Of a stretch of 64,000 nucleotides of DNA, positions 8,469 to 18,103 are shown one piece after another. The stretch's first letter is position 1. Every line of letters starts with the position of its first letter. Location of the stretch: the NCBI RefSeq assembly GCF_900635445.1, contig NZ_LR134117.1, positions 5,022,001 through 5,086,000 on the forward strand, written 5' to 3'. A program made the position numbers and the translations under genes. Below the pieces are notes generated by a model, which was not told where the DNA came from, did no database searches, and was given only the letters and a program-made list of their open reading frames with translations. The stretch is from Serratia odorifera. GTDB lineage: Bacteria > Pseudomonadota > Gammaproteobacteria > Enterobacterales > Enterobacteriaceae.

Positions 8469-10340
8469 ATGAGTAATATCGCCTCATTGATTATCACCAA
8501 TGGCAAGTTTCATACCGTCGATCGTGACAACCCTAGCGCACAGGCGGTCGCCATCAAGGACGGCAAGTTCCTGGCGGTCGGCAGCCAAAGCGAGGTGATG
8601 CGCCACGCCGGTCCACAAACGCAGGTCATCGACTTGCAGGGCCATACCGCCATTCCCGGCCTGAACGATTCCCACCTGCACCTGATTCGCGGTGGGCTTA
8701 ACTACAACCTGGAACTGCGCTGGGAAGGCGTGCCTTCGCTGGCCGACGCCCTACGCATGCTGAAGGAACAGGCGTTACGCACGCCAAGTCCGCAATGGGT
8801 GCGGGTGGTCGGCGGCTGGAGCGAATTCCAGTTTGCCGAACGCCGCATGCCGACGCTGGAGGAAATCAACCAGGCCGCGCCGGATACGCCAGTATTCATC
8901 CTGCACCTGTACGATCGCGCTCTGCTCAACCGGGCAGCCCTGAAGGTGGTTGGCTATACCAAAGACACGCCAAACCCGCCGGGCGGTGAAATTCAGCGCG
9001 ATCGCAACGGCAATCCGACCGGCATGCTGATAGCCAAGCCCAACGCCATGATCCTGTATGCCACGCTGGCAAAAGGGCCGAAACTGCCGTTGGAGCAGCA
9101 GGTGAACTCAACCCGTCAGTTTATGCGCGAACTGAACCGTCTCGGTTTGACCAGCGCCATCGACGCCGGCGGTGGCTTCCAGAACTACCCCGACGATTAT
9201 CAGGTGATTGCCGAACTGCATGAAAAACAGCAGTTGACCATCCGCATCGCCTACAACCTGTTTACCCAACGACCAAAACAGGAGCTGGAGGATTTTCAGC
9301 AGTGGACCGATATGCTCAAGCCGGGCCAAGGCACGGATTTTTATCGCCATAACGGTGCCGGCGAAATGCTGGTGTTTTCCGCCGCCGATTTCGAAGACTT
9401 TTTGCAGCCACGTCCGGATCTGCCGGCAGGCACCGAGGATGAGCTGGAGCGCGTAGTACGCCACCTGGTCGAACACCGCTGGCCGTTCCGCCTGCATGCC
9501 ACCTACGACGAATCCATCAGCCGCATGCTCAACGTGTTTGAAAAGGTGAACCGTGAAATCCCGTTTAACGGGCTGCACTGGATTTTTGATCATGCCGAGA
9601 CCATTTCCGAACGCAATATCGAACGGGTCAAAGCGTTGGGCGGCGGCATTGCGGTACAGCATCGCATGGCCTTCCAGGGGGAGTATTTTGCCGAACGCTA
9701 CGGCCAGGAAGCCACCCGTCACACCCCGCCGGTGGCGAAAATGCTGGCAGCGGAACTGCCGGTCGGACTGGGTACCGACGCCACCCGCGTTGCCAGCTAC
9801 AACCCGTGGACCGCGCTGTACTGGCTGGTTTCCGGCCGTACCGTCGGCGGCATGGCGATGTACCACGACGATGCACGGCTGGATCGCGACACTGCGTTGA
9901 TGCTGTGGACTCAGGGCAGCGCCTGGTTTTCAACCGAACAGGGCAAGAAAGGACAAATCAAGGTCGGGCAACTGGCGGATCTGGCGGTGCTGTCGCAGGA
10001 CTATTTCAGCGTGCCGGAACAGCAGATCAAGGACATTGAATCGCTGATGACGGTGGTCGACGGCAAGGTGGTGTATGCCGCCGGCAGCTTCTCGCCGTTG
10101 GCACCGCCGCCGTTACCGGTGCTGCCGGAATGGTCGCCGGTCAGCCAGGTTCCGGGACATTACCGAGCCGCACCAGTTGCTGCAACGGTCGGCACCGGCG
10201 TGCTGAGTCAGGCACATCAATGCTGTGGCCCGTGCGGCGTACACGCACACCAGCATGACCTTGCTCGCCGCTCCAGCATCCCGGTGGCCGATGAACATGC
10301 GTTCTGGGGCGCCTTTGGCTGTTCCTGCTTTGCGTTCTAA
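8469..10340 (+). CDS. YtcJ-type metal-dependent amidohydrolase with Cys/His-rich tail
   Basis: This is a 623-residue amidohydrolase of the YtcJ/Amidohydro_3 family. An N-terminal composite domain is followed by the metal-binding NDSHLHL motif near residue 70, a TIM-barrel core, HDHAET- and GLGTDATRV-type segments, and a C-terminal strand returning to the small domain. The start is the ATG at 8469 after GGGAGAAAAGT. The last 45 residues are unusual: they contain QCCGPCGVHAHQH and end FGCSCFAF, rich in Cys and His. The substrate is unknown; it is last in the three-gene cluster. Confidence 0.82.
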   Translation: MSNIASLIITNGKFHTVDRDNPSAQAVAIKDGKFLAVGSQSEVMRHAGPQTQVIDLQGHTAIPGLNDSHLHLIRGGLNYNLELRWEGVPSLADALRMLKEQALRTPSPQWVRVVGGWSEFQFAERRMPTLEEINQAAPDTPVFILHLYDRALLNRAALKVVGYTKDTPNPPGGEIQRDRNGNPTGMLIAKPNAMILYATLAKGPKLPLEQQVNSTRQFMRELNRLGLTSAIDAGGGFQNYPDDYQVIAELHEKQQLTIRIAYNLFTQRPKQELEDFQQWTDMLKPGQGTDFYRHNGAGEMLVFSAADFEDFLQPRPDLPAGTEDELERVVRHLVEHRWPFRLHATYDESISRMLNVFEKVNREIPFNGLHWIFDHAETISERNIERVKALGGGIAVQHRMAFQGEYFAERYGQEATRHTPPVAKMLAAELPVGLGTDATRVASYNPWTALYWLVSGRTVGGMAMYHDDARLDRDTALMLWTQGSAWFSTEQGKKGQIKVGQLADLAVLSQDYFSVPEQQIKDIESLMTVVDGKVVYAAGSFSPLAPPPLPVLPEWSPVSQVPGHYRAAPVAATVGTGVLSQAHQCCGPCGVHAHQHDLARRSSIPVADEHAFWGAFGCSCFAF

Positions 10341-10364
10341 GCACTGAAGCGGCTAATTGCACGG

Positions 10365-10521
10365 GCTGCCAGCGTCATACTCTGGCAGCCTGTCAGCTTA
10401 CTCACCGCCTAACTTGCCAATTCGATAACTCAATAACTTGATAACTTATTAAGCTAGCAGCGTCGCACCTCGCCAAGCCGCCATCGCCACTTGCCAGCCT
10501 ATTAACTTAACAGGTTAATTA
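10365..10521. repeat. Degenerate 8-bp repeat array, distant copy of the ParA-locus arrays
   Basis: From 10365 to 10484 the sequence can be cut into 15 consecutive octamers, many of which fit N-Y-T-N-N-Y-A-R. Examples are GCTGCCAG (10365), CTTGCCAA (10413), CTTGATAA (10437), CTTATTAA (10445) and GCTAGCAG (10453). After a five-base slip, CTTGCCAG (10490), CCTATTAA (10498) and CTTAACAG (10506) continue. The same octamer pattern surrounds the ParA gene at 50.4 kb, and CTTATTAAGCTA is identical at 10445 and 50163. The array fills the gap between two convergent genes. It looks like a centromere-like binding array; this is inference. Confidence 0.7.
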
Positions 10522-11649
10522 TTTATTATTGACCTCCAGCCAGCGACGCTGCTGCGCCGACGCGGCAATAGCGTCCAGCACGCAAGAAACTTTCCAGCCT
10601 TCTTCAAAATCCGGCCACAGGCGATCGCCGGCGGCGATGCCGTTTACCAGATCGCGCACTTCCACGGTTTTTTGATCGTTGAAACCGATGCCATGCCCGG
10701 CGCTGATACAGAATGCGGCATAGTCCGGGTGCTTTGGCCCCACCAGCAGCGTCTTGAACCCTTGCCGTTCGGCGGGTTCATCGTGGCGGTATATCTTCAG
10801 TTCCGCCATCCGCTCCTGGGTATAGCTGAGCGTCCCCTTGGTGCCGGTAACCACATAGGTCAGTCCCATCTTGCGGCCGCAGGCAATGCGCGAAGTTTCA
10901 ATGGTCCCCATGGCGCCACTGGCAAAACGAACCAGTGCGCTGGCCTGATCCTCGTTTTCCACCTCGCACAACCGGGTCGGATGCTGCGGGTCAGGCCGCT
11001 GTTTGATCAGGGTTTGCATGTCGCCAGAGACCGCCACGATGTCACCCACCAGATAATGCGCCATATTGACGATATGAGCCGCCAAATCGCCCAATGCCCC
11101 AAGGCCGGCGCTGGCCTTGCGGCAATGCCAGTCAATCGGCGTGCGCGGATCGGCCAGATAGTCTTCATTATGGGTGCCGTAAAAATGCACCACCTCGCCG
11201 ATTTCACCGTTGGCGATAATTTCACGCGCCAGCTGGCTGGTCGGGTTCTTCATATAGTTGAACCCCACCAGCGTCTTGACGCCCCGTTCGCGCGCCGCCT
11301 GCACCATAATCGCCGCATCATCGGCATCCAGCGCCAGCGGTTTTTCCGAATAGACATGCTTGCCATGACGAATCGCTTCCAGCGCCATTTCCTTGTGCAG
11401 GAAATTGGGCGCACAGATATCCACCACGTCAATGGCAGGATCGGCCACCAACTGCCGCCAATCGCCGGTAGAACGTGCAAAACCAAACTCCACGGCGCGC
11501 TGGCTGGCCAGTTCCGGCGTGACTTCCGCCAGCATTTCCAACACCAACTCACCTTTCAGTGGAAAAACCGTGCTTGCCTGTGCATAAGCAATGGCATGGC
11601 AGCGGCCGATATAACCGGTGCCAATTAATCCGACGCGAACCTGCTTCAT
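10519..11649 (-). CDS. Gfo/Idh/MocA-family NAD(P)-dependent oxidoreductase
   Basis: This 376-residue sugar or cyclitol dehydrogenase has an N-terminal Rossmann motif GLIGTGYIGRCH at residues 8-19, the family EKP motif (YSEKPLALD near 95-103) and a C-terminal alpha/beta domain with GDLAAHIVNMA near 190. Relatives act on inositol, glucose or other polyols. No neighbouring sugar genes indicate the substrate. A perfect 8-bp inverted repeat lies 43-61 bases upstream of the start. Confidence 0.85.
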   Translation of the reverse strand: MKQVRVGLIGTGYIGRCHAIAYAQASTVFPLKGELVLEMLAEVTPELASQRAVEFGFARSTGDWRQLVADPAIDVVDICAPNFLHKEMALEAIRHGKHVYSEKPLALDADDAAIMVQAARERGVKTLVGFNYMKNPTSQLAREIIANGEIGEVVHFYGTHNEDYLADPRTPIDWHCRKASAGLGALGDLAAHIVNMAHYLVGDIVAVSGDMQTLIKQRPDPQHPTRLCEVENEDQASALVRFASGAMGTIETSRIACGRKMGLTYVVTGTKGTLSYTQERMAELKIYRHDEPAERQGFKTLLVGPKHPDYAAFCISAGHGIGFNDQKTVEVRDLVNGIAAGDRLWPDFEEGWKVSCVLDAIAASAQQRRWLEVNNK

Positions 11650-11691
11650 CGTTGTTTCCTCAGCGTTGGGCCAGCCTGTCGCCAGTCGGCC

Positions 11692-11710
11692 ATTAAATGG
11701 AACATTTAAT
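11692..11710. promoter_or_regulatory. Operator-like palindrome upstream of the Gfo/Idh/MocA gene
   Basis: ATTAAATG at 11692-11699 and CATTTAAT at 11703-11710 form a perfect inverted repeat around GAA. The rest of 11711-11940 is AT-rich and I see no gene in it. The palindrome is a likely repressor site; the cognate regulator is not in this window. Confidence 0.5.
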
Positions 11711-12025
11711 TTATTAAAGATTTATATGGAATTAATAATCCAACATCAAGTTAAATGGAAAACAAACGTTGCTATTCGTGATGGCGTTCATGATTCGCCG
11801 ATTATCAGAAGGAAATTGGATTTTTAGCAGGGTATTGCATCTATCCAAGATGAAACGCAATTGAATATAATGAATTGGAAATTTCATTTTGTGCCGTCAT
11901 CATGGCCATCTCTGGCGTGCTGAAGGGGATGACAGGTGTTTTGCCTGCGCGATTTTGCTAGCATAATGTCGCGCGTGCAGCGGCCATGCCCTGCACTTCC
12001 GCCCTCGCGATTAGAGACGTTAACC

Positions 12026-12541
12026 ATGTCAGCCAAAATACTCATCAGCGCCTGCCTGGCAGGTTTTAAAGTACGTTATAACGGTTCTGACAAGCCGATG
12101 GTCGATGCTACGCTGGCTCGCTGGCAGCAGGAAGGCCGTCTGGTGGTATGTTGCCCGGAACTGGCCGCCGGCTTTGCCACACCGCGCCCGCCGGCGGAAA
12201 TCAGCCCGGCGGCCGACGGCGACGCGGTGCTCGCACAACGGGCACAGGTGATCGAAGCCACCGGCAACGACGTCACGGCGCAATATCTGCTTGGCGCACA
12301 TCTGGCGCTGGAAACGGCCCGTCGACAAGGCTGTCGTTTCGCGCTGCTCACCGACGGCAGCCCGTCCTGCGGCAGCCAGTTGATTTATGACGGCGCCTTC
12401 GCCGGGCGCAGCAAGCCCGGCAACGGCGTCACCAGCGCATTGCTGCGTCAACACGGTATTGAGGTGTTCTCGCACCGTCAGATAGCGGCGCTGATCCGGC
12501 GCGTCGAACAGCATGAACGGGCTCAGCGCCCGGCAAGATAA
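12026..12541 (+). CDS. DUF523 family protein
   Basis: This is a compact 171-residue protein with the DUF523 signature: an N-terminal ISACLAGFKVRYNG segment and LLTDGSPSCGS near residue 115, both with conserved cysteines that may bind metal. The ATG at 12026 is preferred over an upstream in-frame ATG at 11936, because the family begins directly with this motif. In larger relatives the domain is fused to DUF1722. No biochemical role is established that I can state. It overlaps the convergent NUDIX gene by 19 bases. Confidence 0.85.
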   Translation: MSAKILISACLAGFKVRYNGSDKPMVDATLARWQQEGRLVVCCPELAAGFATPRPPAEISPAADGDAVLAQRAQVIEATGNDVTAQYLLGAHLALETARRQGCRFALLTDGSPSCGSQLIYDGAFAGRSKPGNGVTSALLRQHGIEVFSHRQIAALIRRVEQHERAQRPAR

Positions 12542-12942
12542 CTCGACAGCCGCTGGCGCAGGTGGGGGATCCCTTGCGGATGGTGCACGAATTGCTCAAC
12601 CGCCATCATCTGCCAGTATTGACCTTCCTCACCAAATTGCACTGCGGCAATTTGCTGTGCCGTGATGGTGCCGACCATAAACCAGGTGGCGGGAGAGCCG
12701 GCTTGAATGCCGTGATAACGGCGCTGCCACAGCACTTGCTGTGGCGGTAACAGCAGCCCGAACTCTTCCAGCGTTTCTCGCTGTACGCACTGCAACGGCG
12801 TTTCGTTGCCTTCGCGTCCACCACCGGGAAGATCCCACAGGCCAGGCCAGGGGATGTCTGAGCGCTCATCGCGTAAATAAACCAGTAGCCGATCCTGATG
12901 CAGCAAGGCAATTTTTGCCCCACCGAAACTCTGCGCTTGCAT
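12523..12942 (-). CDS. NUDIX hydrolase
   Basis: This 139-residue pyrophosphohydrolase has a complete Nudix box near residues 37-59 (GGGREGNETPLQ followed by RETLEEFGL), containing the G-x5-E-x7-RE-x2-EE-x-G core. The start is the ATG at 12942, just before the MQAQSFGGAKIALL strand. Family members hydrolyse nucleoside diphosphates linked to another moiety; the substrate here is not predictable. It is convergent with the DUF523 gene. Confidence 0.85.
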   Translation of the reverse strand: MQAQSFGGAKIALLHQDRLLVYLRDERSDIPWPGLWDLPGGGREGNETPLQCVQRETLEEFGLLLPPQQVLWQRRYHGIQAGSPATWFMVGTITAQQIAAVQFGEEGQYWQMMAVEQFVHHPQGIPHLRQRLSSYLAGR

Positions 12943-13089
12943 GCCTGCTCCCCCTGACGCCCTGCGCCGTCGATGATAGTCAGCCGCTAGAAATAAACCT
13001 CGATGGCATTTCAAGCCATACAGCCCTGATGCAAGCCGAATAATTTAGGGTATAGTAAAAAACGGTTTTTCTACAGGCGAACAGGATCG

Positions 13090-13936
13090 ATGAACTCTCC
13101 TTTTTTAGTGACTCCTCAATGGCTTGAACAACACCTTAACGACAGCGATCTGCGGGTGGTCGACGTGCGTATGTCGCCAGTCGGGCTGGTGCCGAAAAAA
13201 GACATGCGGGCAGAATTTGCCGCCGGCCACATCCCGGGCGCAGTGTATTTCGACATCGACGCGGTCGCCGACACCGCCACTACCCTGCCGCATATGCTGC
13301 CTGATGCCGAGACCTTTGCCGCCGCCGCCGGTCAATTGGGCATCAGCGAAAACAGCACCATTGTGTTTTACGACCAGGGCAATCAGTTTTCCGCACCGCG
13401 CGGCTGGTGGACCTTTCGCAGCTTCGGCGCGAAACAGGTTTATGTGCTGGACGAGGGGCTGGACGGCTGGCAAGCGCGCGGCAACGCGTTGGCAACCGGT
13501 GATGGCGCTCGCGCGCCGACCCAGTTCAACGCCCGCTTCAACGCCGATGCGCGGGTAAATCTGCGTCAGGTTGAACAGGCGCTGGGCGGCTCGACGCAAA
13601 TACTCGACGCCCGCGCCGCGCCGCGTTTTTATGGCGACGCGCCGGAACCACGCCCGGGCCTGCACCGTGGCCACATTCCCGGCAGCATCAATATTCCCTA
13701 TCCGGAGCTGCTGGAAAATGGCCGTTTCAAGTCGTTGGAGGCGATGAGACAACTGTTTAGCGATAAGGGGGTCGATCTCAACGGCCCGATTATCACCAGC
13801 TGTGGCTCCGGGGTTACCGCTGCGGTGCTGGCGTTTGCGCTGCTTTCACTGCAAGCGCCGCAGGTACGGCTGTACGACGGCTCCTGGACCGAGTGGGGGA
13901 GCGCTGGACGGCAACCAGCCGATAGCCACCCGCTAA
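13090..13936 (+). CDS. sseA: SseA-like 3-mercaptopyruvate/thiosulfate sulfurtransferase (frameshifted at the end)
   Basis: This is a two-rhodanese-domain protein of about 281 residues. The catalytic cysteine is at residue 238 in the loop TSCGSGVTAA, characteristic of mercaptopyruvate sulfurtransferases. The last codons are disturbed by one extra G in a five-G run at 13895-13899. With four G the protein ends EWGALDGNQPIATR at the TAA at 13934-13936. That stop overlaps the stop of the convergent LysR gene by two bases. The E. coli SseA name is used by resemblance. Confidence 0.8.
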
Positions 13937-14810
13937 AGCGCCAGCCGTTCAACCACGATCTTCGCCAGACGCTGCACCGCGGCATCTGGCTGATCCTCGG
14001 CGCGATGCAGCACCACGCCCAACGGGCTGAGCGCCGGCAACTGCCCGGCAGGCAACGGCGTCACGCCTGCCGGCATGCCGGCCTCGGTACGCACCGTGAC
14101 TCCCAAGCCAGCGCTGACGGCTGCCCATATGCCATTCAAACTGCGGCTGGTGAAGGCAATACGCCAGGGGATGCCAGCACGATCCAACGCCTGCGTCGCC
14201 GCGCTGCGCATCAGGCAGGGTGCATCAAACACCACCAGCGGCAACGGCTGCCCACTGGCTTGCCATGGCGCCACGGCAAACTCCGGCGGCGCTATCCAAC
14301 GCATCATGCGTTGCCCCAGCGCCTGCTGAAAGGGGTACTGACGCCGCTATCCCAGGCCAGCGACAAATCAAGCTGCCCGTTGATCACCCAATCAAGCAAT
14401 TCGGCGTTGCGGGCAATGCGCGCTTCAATGCGCACCCGTGGATGCGCCCGGGCAAAACTGCCAAGCACCTGCGGCAAGAAGGTTTCGCCAAAATCCTCCT
14501 GTAACCCGAGCCGTACCGTGCCGTGCAGATCCCAGCCGCGCACCGCGCAGGCGGCTTCATCGTTCAACTCCAGCAGCCGACGGGCATAGCCGAGCAGCAT
14601 TTCTCCCGCTTCGGTCATCACCATGCCACGCCCGGATTTGCGCAAAATCGGCGCCCCCACCTGCTGCTCCAGTTTTTTCAGATGCGCGCTGACGGCGGAA
14701 GTCGAACGCCCCAGGCGTTGCGCCGCCCTGGCAAAGCTGCCCAACTCAATGCCGGTGACGAAGCTGCGCAAGTCGTCGAGATCAAAGGTGATACGCCCCA
14801 TGCTGACCAT
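13933..14810 (-). CDS. LysR-family regulator (frameshifted near 14332)
   Basis: The N-terminal winged HTH (FARAAQRLGRSTSAVSAHLKKLEQQVG, residues 24-50) is followed by an effector domain whose second half continues in another frame after about 14329-14335 (run aaagggg). One missing base there restores STPFQQALGQRMMRW. The joined protein is about 292 residues. It is divergent from the DUF4865 gene, which it probably controls by analogy with other LysR pairs. Its stop overlaps that of the sulfurtransferase gene. Confidence 0.8.
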
Positions 14811-14906
14811 CCTGATTTTATGGACTATTAGTCAAAATAATGTCGATTTTAATCACAAACATCGCGTGTCAGGCTGGAGCTGTCAACGACTTTCAGGAGA
14901 ATCATC

Positions 14907-15470
14907 ATGCTTGCCATGCAATACCGCTTTACCCTGCCGGCCGACTATCCGATGGAGATTATCCGCCAACGCATCGCTACCGCCGGCCCGCTGCTCGACA
15001 ACTGTCCACAGCTGATGATCAAAGCCTATCTTTATGCGCTAAAGGGGGAGCACGGCGCGGAAAACCGCTATGCGCCGTTTTATCTGTGGAACAGCAGTCA
15101 GGGCATGAGCGCGTTTTTGCTCGGCCAGGGTTTTGTCGGCTTGACCCAGTCGTTCGGCTGGCCGCAGGTCGACCATTGGCTGCCCTGGCTGGCGCACATC
15201 GATCGCGCGCAGTTGACGCACGCGCGCTTTGCCAGCATTGAACGCCGGCCAATCGCTCCCTTCAGCGACCTGTCACGCTTGCGCAGCCGGCAACGCGCCG
15301 ATCCTCAGGCCGTGGCCAGCATCAGCGCGTTCGACCCCGCCGCCTGGCAGTTGCTGCGCATGCGGCTGTGGCGAACGGCGCCGGCACGGTTGAGCGGTGC
15401 GGCCCAGTGGTATGCCGTCGGTCACGTCAGCGCCCCTTTTGACAGCTCCGCAGTAGCCAATCCTCTCTAG
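14907..15470 (+). CDS. DUF4865 family protein
   Basis: The 187-residue soluble protein matches the DUF4865 pattern as I know it: MQYRFTLPADYPMEIIRQRI at the start, then APFYLWNSSQGMSAFLLG and GFVGLTQSFGWP near residues 60-90. No enzymatic motif is evident. It often lies next to a LysR gene and small enzymes such as tautomerases. The start is the ATG at 14907 after AGGAGAA; a second ATG three codons later is also possible. Function unknown. Confidence 0.75.
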   Translation: MLAMQYRFTLPADYPMEIIRQRIATAGPLLDNCPQLMIKAYLYALKGEHGAENRYAPFYLWNSSQGMSAFLLGQGFVGLTQSFGWPQVDHWLPWLAHIDRAQLTHARFASIERRPIAPFSDLSRLRSRQRADPQAVASISAFDPAAWQLLRMRLWRTAPARLSGAAQWYAVGHVSAPFDSSAVANPL

Positions 15471-15490
15471 CCTCCACCGGGGGCTGGCGA

Positions 15491-16188
15491 TCAAATCGCC
15501 ACCAGTCCCCGTACGCCGTCCCGCTCCATCTCGCCGCCGCTACCGCGCTGTACAATCTGGCCGCGCGACATCACCAGATAGCGATCCGCCAGTTCGGCGG
15601 CGAAATCATAGAATTGTTCCACCAGTAAAATGGCCATGTCTCCCTGCGCCGCCAGCTGTGTGATCACCGTGCCGATCTCTTTGATCACCGAAGGCTGGAT
15701 ACCTTCGGTCGGCTCATCAAGGATCAGCAGCCGTGGCCGACAGGCCAGTGCGCGGCCAATCGCCAACTGCTGTTGTTGCCCACCGGACAGATCGCCGCCA
15801 CGCCGCTGCTTCATCTGTTCCAACACCGGGAACAGCTGGTAGATCTGCGTCGGTACCCGTTTCGCCGCGCCGCCGGAAAAGCGCGCCAACCCATCAGCAG
15901 GTTTTCCTCTACCGTCAGGCGCGGGAATATCTCGCGCCCCTGCGGCACATAGGCGATGCCGGCCTGTACCCGCTGGTGCGGTTTACGGCTATTGATGGTT
16001 TTGCCCTGCCAGACAATGTCGCCGCTCTTCGCCGGCACCAGCCCCATCAGGCACTTCAACAGGGTCGTTTTTCCCACGCCGTTACGCCCCAGCAGGCAGG
16101 TGACTTCACCGATCGGCACCTCAAAAGACAGCCCGCGCAAAATATGACTGCCGCCGTAAAACTGATTCAGTTCGCTAACGTGCAACAT
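15491..16188 (-). CDS. urtE: Urea ABC transporter ATP-binding subunit UrtE (frameshifted near 15891)
   Basis: This is the second ATPase of the branched-chain-amino-acid-type urea importer UrtABCDE. It has Walker A GRNGVGKTT (residues 35-43), Q-loop PQGREIFPRLTVEENLL, signature LSGGQQQQ and Walker B LLILDEPTEG. One base is missing near 15891; restoring it gives LLMGLARFSGGAAKRVP and a protein of about 232 residues. It is the last gene of the urea operon, 24 bases after urtD. Confidence 0.87.
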
Positions 16189-16212
16189 GGCTATGTTCCC
16201 TCTTTGATTGGC

Positions 16213-17020
16213 TCAGCGCCCCAGATAGACCTCGATCACCTGCTCGTCAGCCTGTACCTGCGCCAGGGATCCCTCTGCCAGAACCTGCCCCTGATGCAGT
16301 ACCGTCACGTGGTCGGCAATGCTTTCGACAAACCCCATGTCATGCTCCACCACCATCAGCGAATGGCTGCCGGCCAGCGATTTGAACAGTTCAGCGGTAT
16401 ATTCGGTTTCGGCATCGGTCATACCGGCAGCCGGTTCATCAAGCAGTAGCAGGTGCGGCTCCTGCACCAACAGCATGCCGATTTCCAGAAACTGTTTTTG
16501 CCCGTGCGACAGCAGCCCCGCCGGGCGGTGTCGTTCATGGCTCAGCCTGAGGGTTTTCAGCATCTGGTCAATGCGATCGCGCTGTTCGCCGTTCAGTTTG
16601 GCACGCAGACAGGCCCACACCGATTTCGGGTTTTTCTGCGCGATCGCCAGATTTTCAAACACCGTCAGCGCTTCGAATACCGTCGGCTTTTGAAACTTGC
16701 GGCCAATGCCGCTCTGCGCGATGCGGATCGGATCCATCGTCGTCAGATCGCGCGTTTGATCGTAAAACACCCGCCCGCTGTCCGGCCGCGTTTTGCCGGT
16801 GATCACGTCCATCAAGGTTGGTTTTACCGGCGCCGTTAGGCCCGATCACACAGCGCAACTCGCGACGCCGATCTGCAACGACAGATCGCGCAGCGCGTGA
16901 AATCCGTCGAAGCTGACGTTGATCTTGTCCAGCAGCAGGATCGGATCGGTCTGCGTGCGACGTTTGTCGGCCGGCAGTGGGTGGGGTAAACAGTGGCTCG
17001 CTAATCTGCATCGAACTCAT
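16213..17020 (-). CDS. urtD: Urea ABC transporter ATP-binding subunit UrtD (three frameshifts)
   Basis: This is the first ATPase of the urea importer. The reading frame changes near 16975, 16857 and 16822. The intervening words (DPILLLDKINVSFDGFHALRDLSLQ, then ELRCVIGPNGAGKTT, then LMDVITGKTRPDSGRVF) all fit UrtD. Walker B is LLLLDEPAAGMTDAE. The ATG at 17020-17018 overlaps the urtC stop in TGATG. Closely spaced indels within otherwise intact protein words suggest poor base quality. Confidence 0.83.
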
Positions 17021-18103
17021 CAGGACTTCCTCCTGCGCAGCAAACCCATCACGCCGCGCGGTAGAAACAGCGTCACCAGGATAAACATCAGCCCGAGGAA
17101 ATAACTGCCAATATTCCGGTATCGCCATGGTGAACCAGCTTTTGGCGCCGTTGACGATACCCGCGCCGAGCAGCGGCCCCACCAACGTGCCACGCCCGCC
17201 GAACGCCACCCAAATCGCCGCCTCGATCGAATTGGTCGGCGACATTTCGCTCGGGTTGATGATACCGACCTGTGGGACATACAGCGCGCCGGCCAGCCCA
17301 CACAGCACCGCCGACAGCGTCCAGACGAACAGTTTGAATCCCTTTGGATCATAGCCGCAGAACATCAGGCGATTTTCTGCGTCGCGTACCGCCGTCAGCA
17401 CGCGGCCGAATTTGCTGCGCGCCAGCGCAAAGCCTAACGCCAGACTGGCGACCAGCAGCAGTACCGTGGCCAAAAAACAGCGCCACGCGCGTGCCGGGTA
17501 GCGGTGATGGAGAAGCCGAGCAACGTGGTGAAACCGGTAAAACCGTTGTTGCCGCCAAAGCCGGTTTCATTACGAAAGAACAACAGCATGCCGGCATAGG
17601 TCAGCGCCTGGGTCATGATAGAGAAATAGACGCCCTTGATTTTGGAGCGGAAGGCAAAGTAACCAAACAGCCAGGCCAGCCCCCCCGGCACCAGTACGAT
17701 CAGGCACAGCGCCCAGGCAAAGTATTGCGTACCGCTCCAGAACCACGGCAGTTCGCTCCACGACAGGAAGGACATAAACGCCGGCAGGCCGTCGCCGGCC
17801 GCCTGGCGCATCAGGTACATGCCCATGGCATAGCCACCGAGCGCAAAGAACAGCCCATGGCCAAGCGACAGCAGTCCGGCATAGCCCCACACCAGATCCA
17901 GCGCGACGGCCACCCACCGCATAGCACAGGATTTGCGCCCACCAGCGTCAGTCGTATAGGTGGAGATCGCCAGCGGGTGTTCCGCCGGCAGTAGGCGCCA
18001 GAAACGGCATGCTCATCAGCCGCCAGCAACAGCAGTCCGCCGAGGCTCCAGGCGACGCGCGGCGCTTTCTTTGCAGTCCGGTCACGGTCAATGGTTGGCT
18101 CAT
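17020..18103 (-). CDS. urtC: Urea ABC transporter permease UrtC (multiple frameshifts)
   Basis: This is the LivM-type inner-membrane permease. Recognisable blocks are VALDLVWGYAGLLSLGHGLFFALGGYAMG, GVYFSIMTQALTYAGML, GRVLTAVRDAENR, and a tail LFLPRGVMGLLRRRKS. About ten single-base extras are needed to read one frame, several within 17910-18080, plus 17473-17478, 17493-17495 and 17107. Removing them gives about 355 residues. The start MSQPLTVTG at 18103 overlaps the urtB stop as ATGA. The reconstruction of the first 60 residues is the least certain part. Confidence 0.8.
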
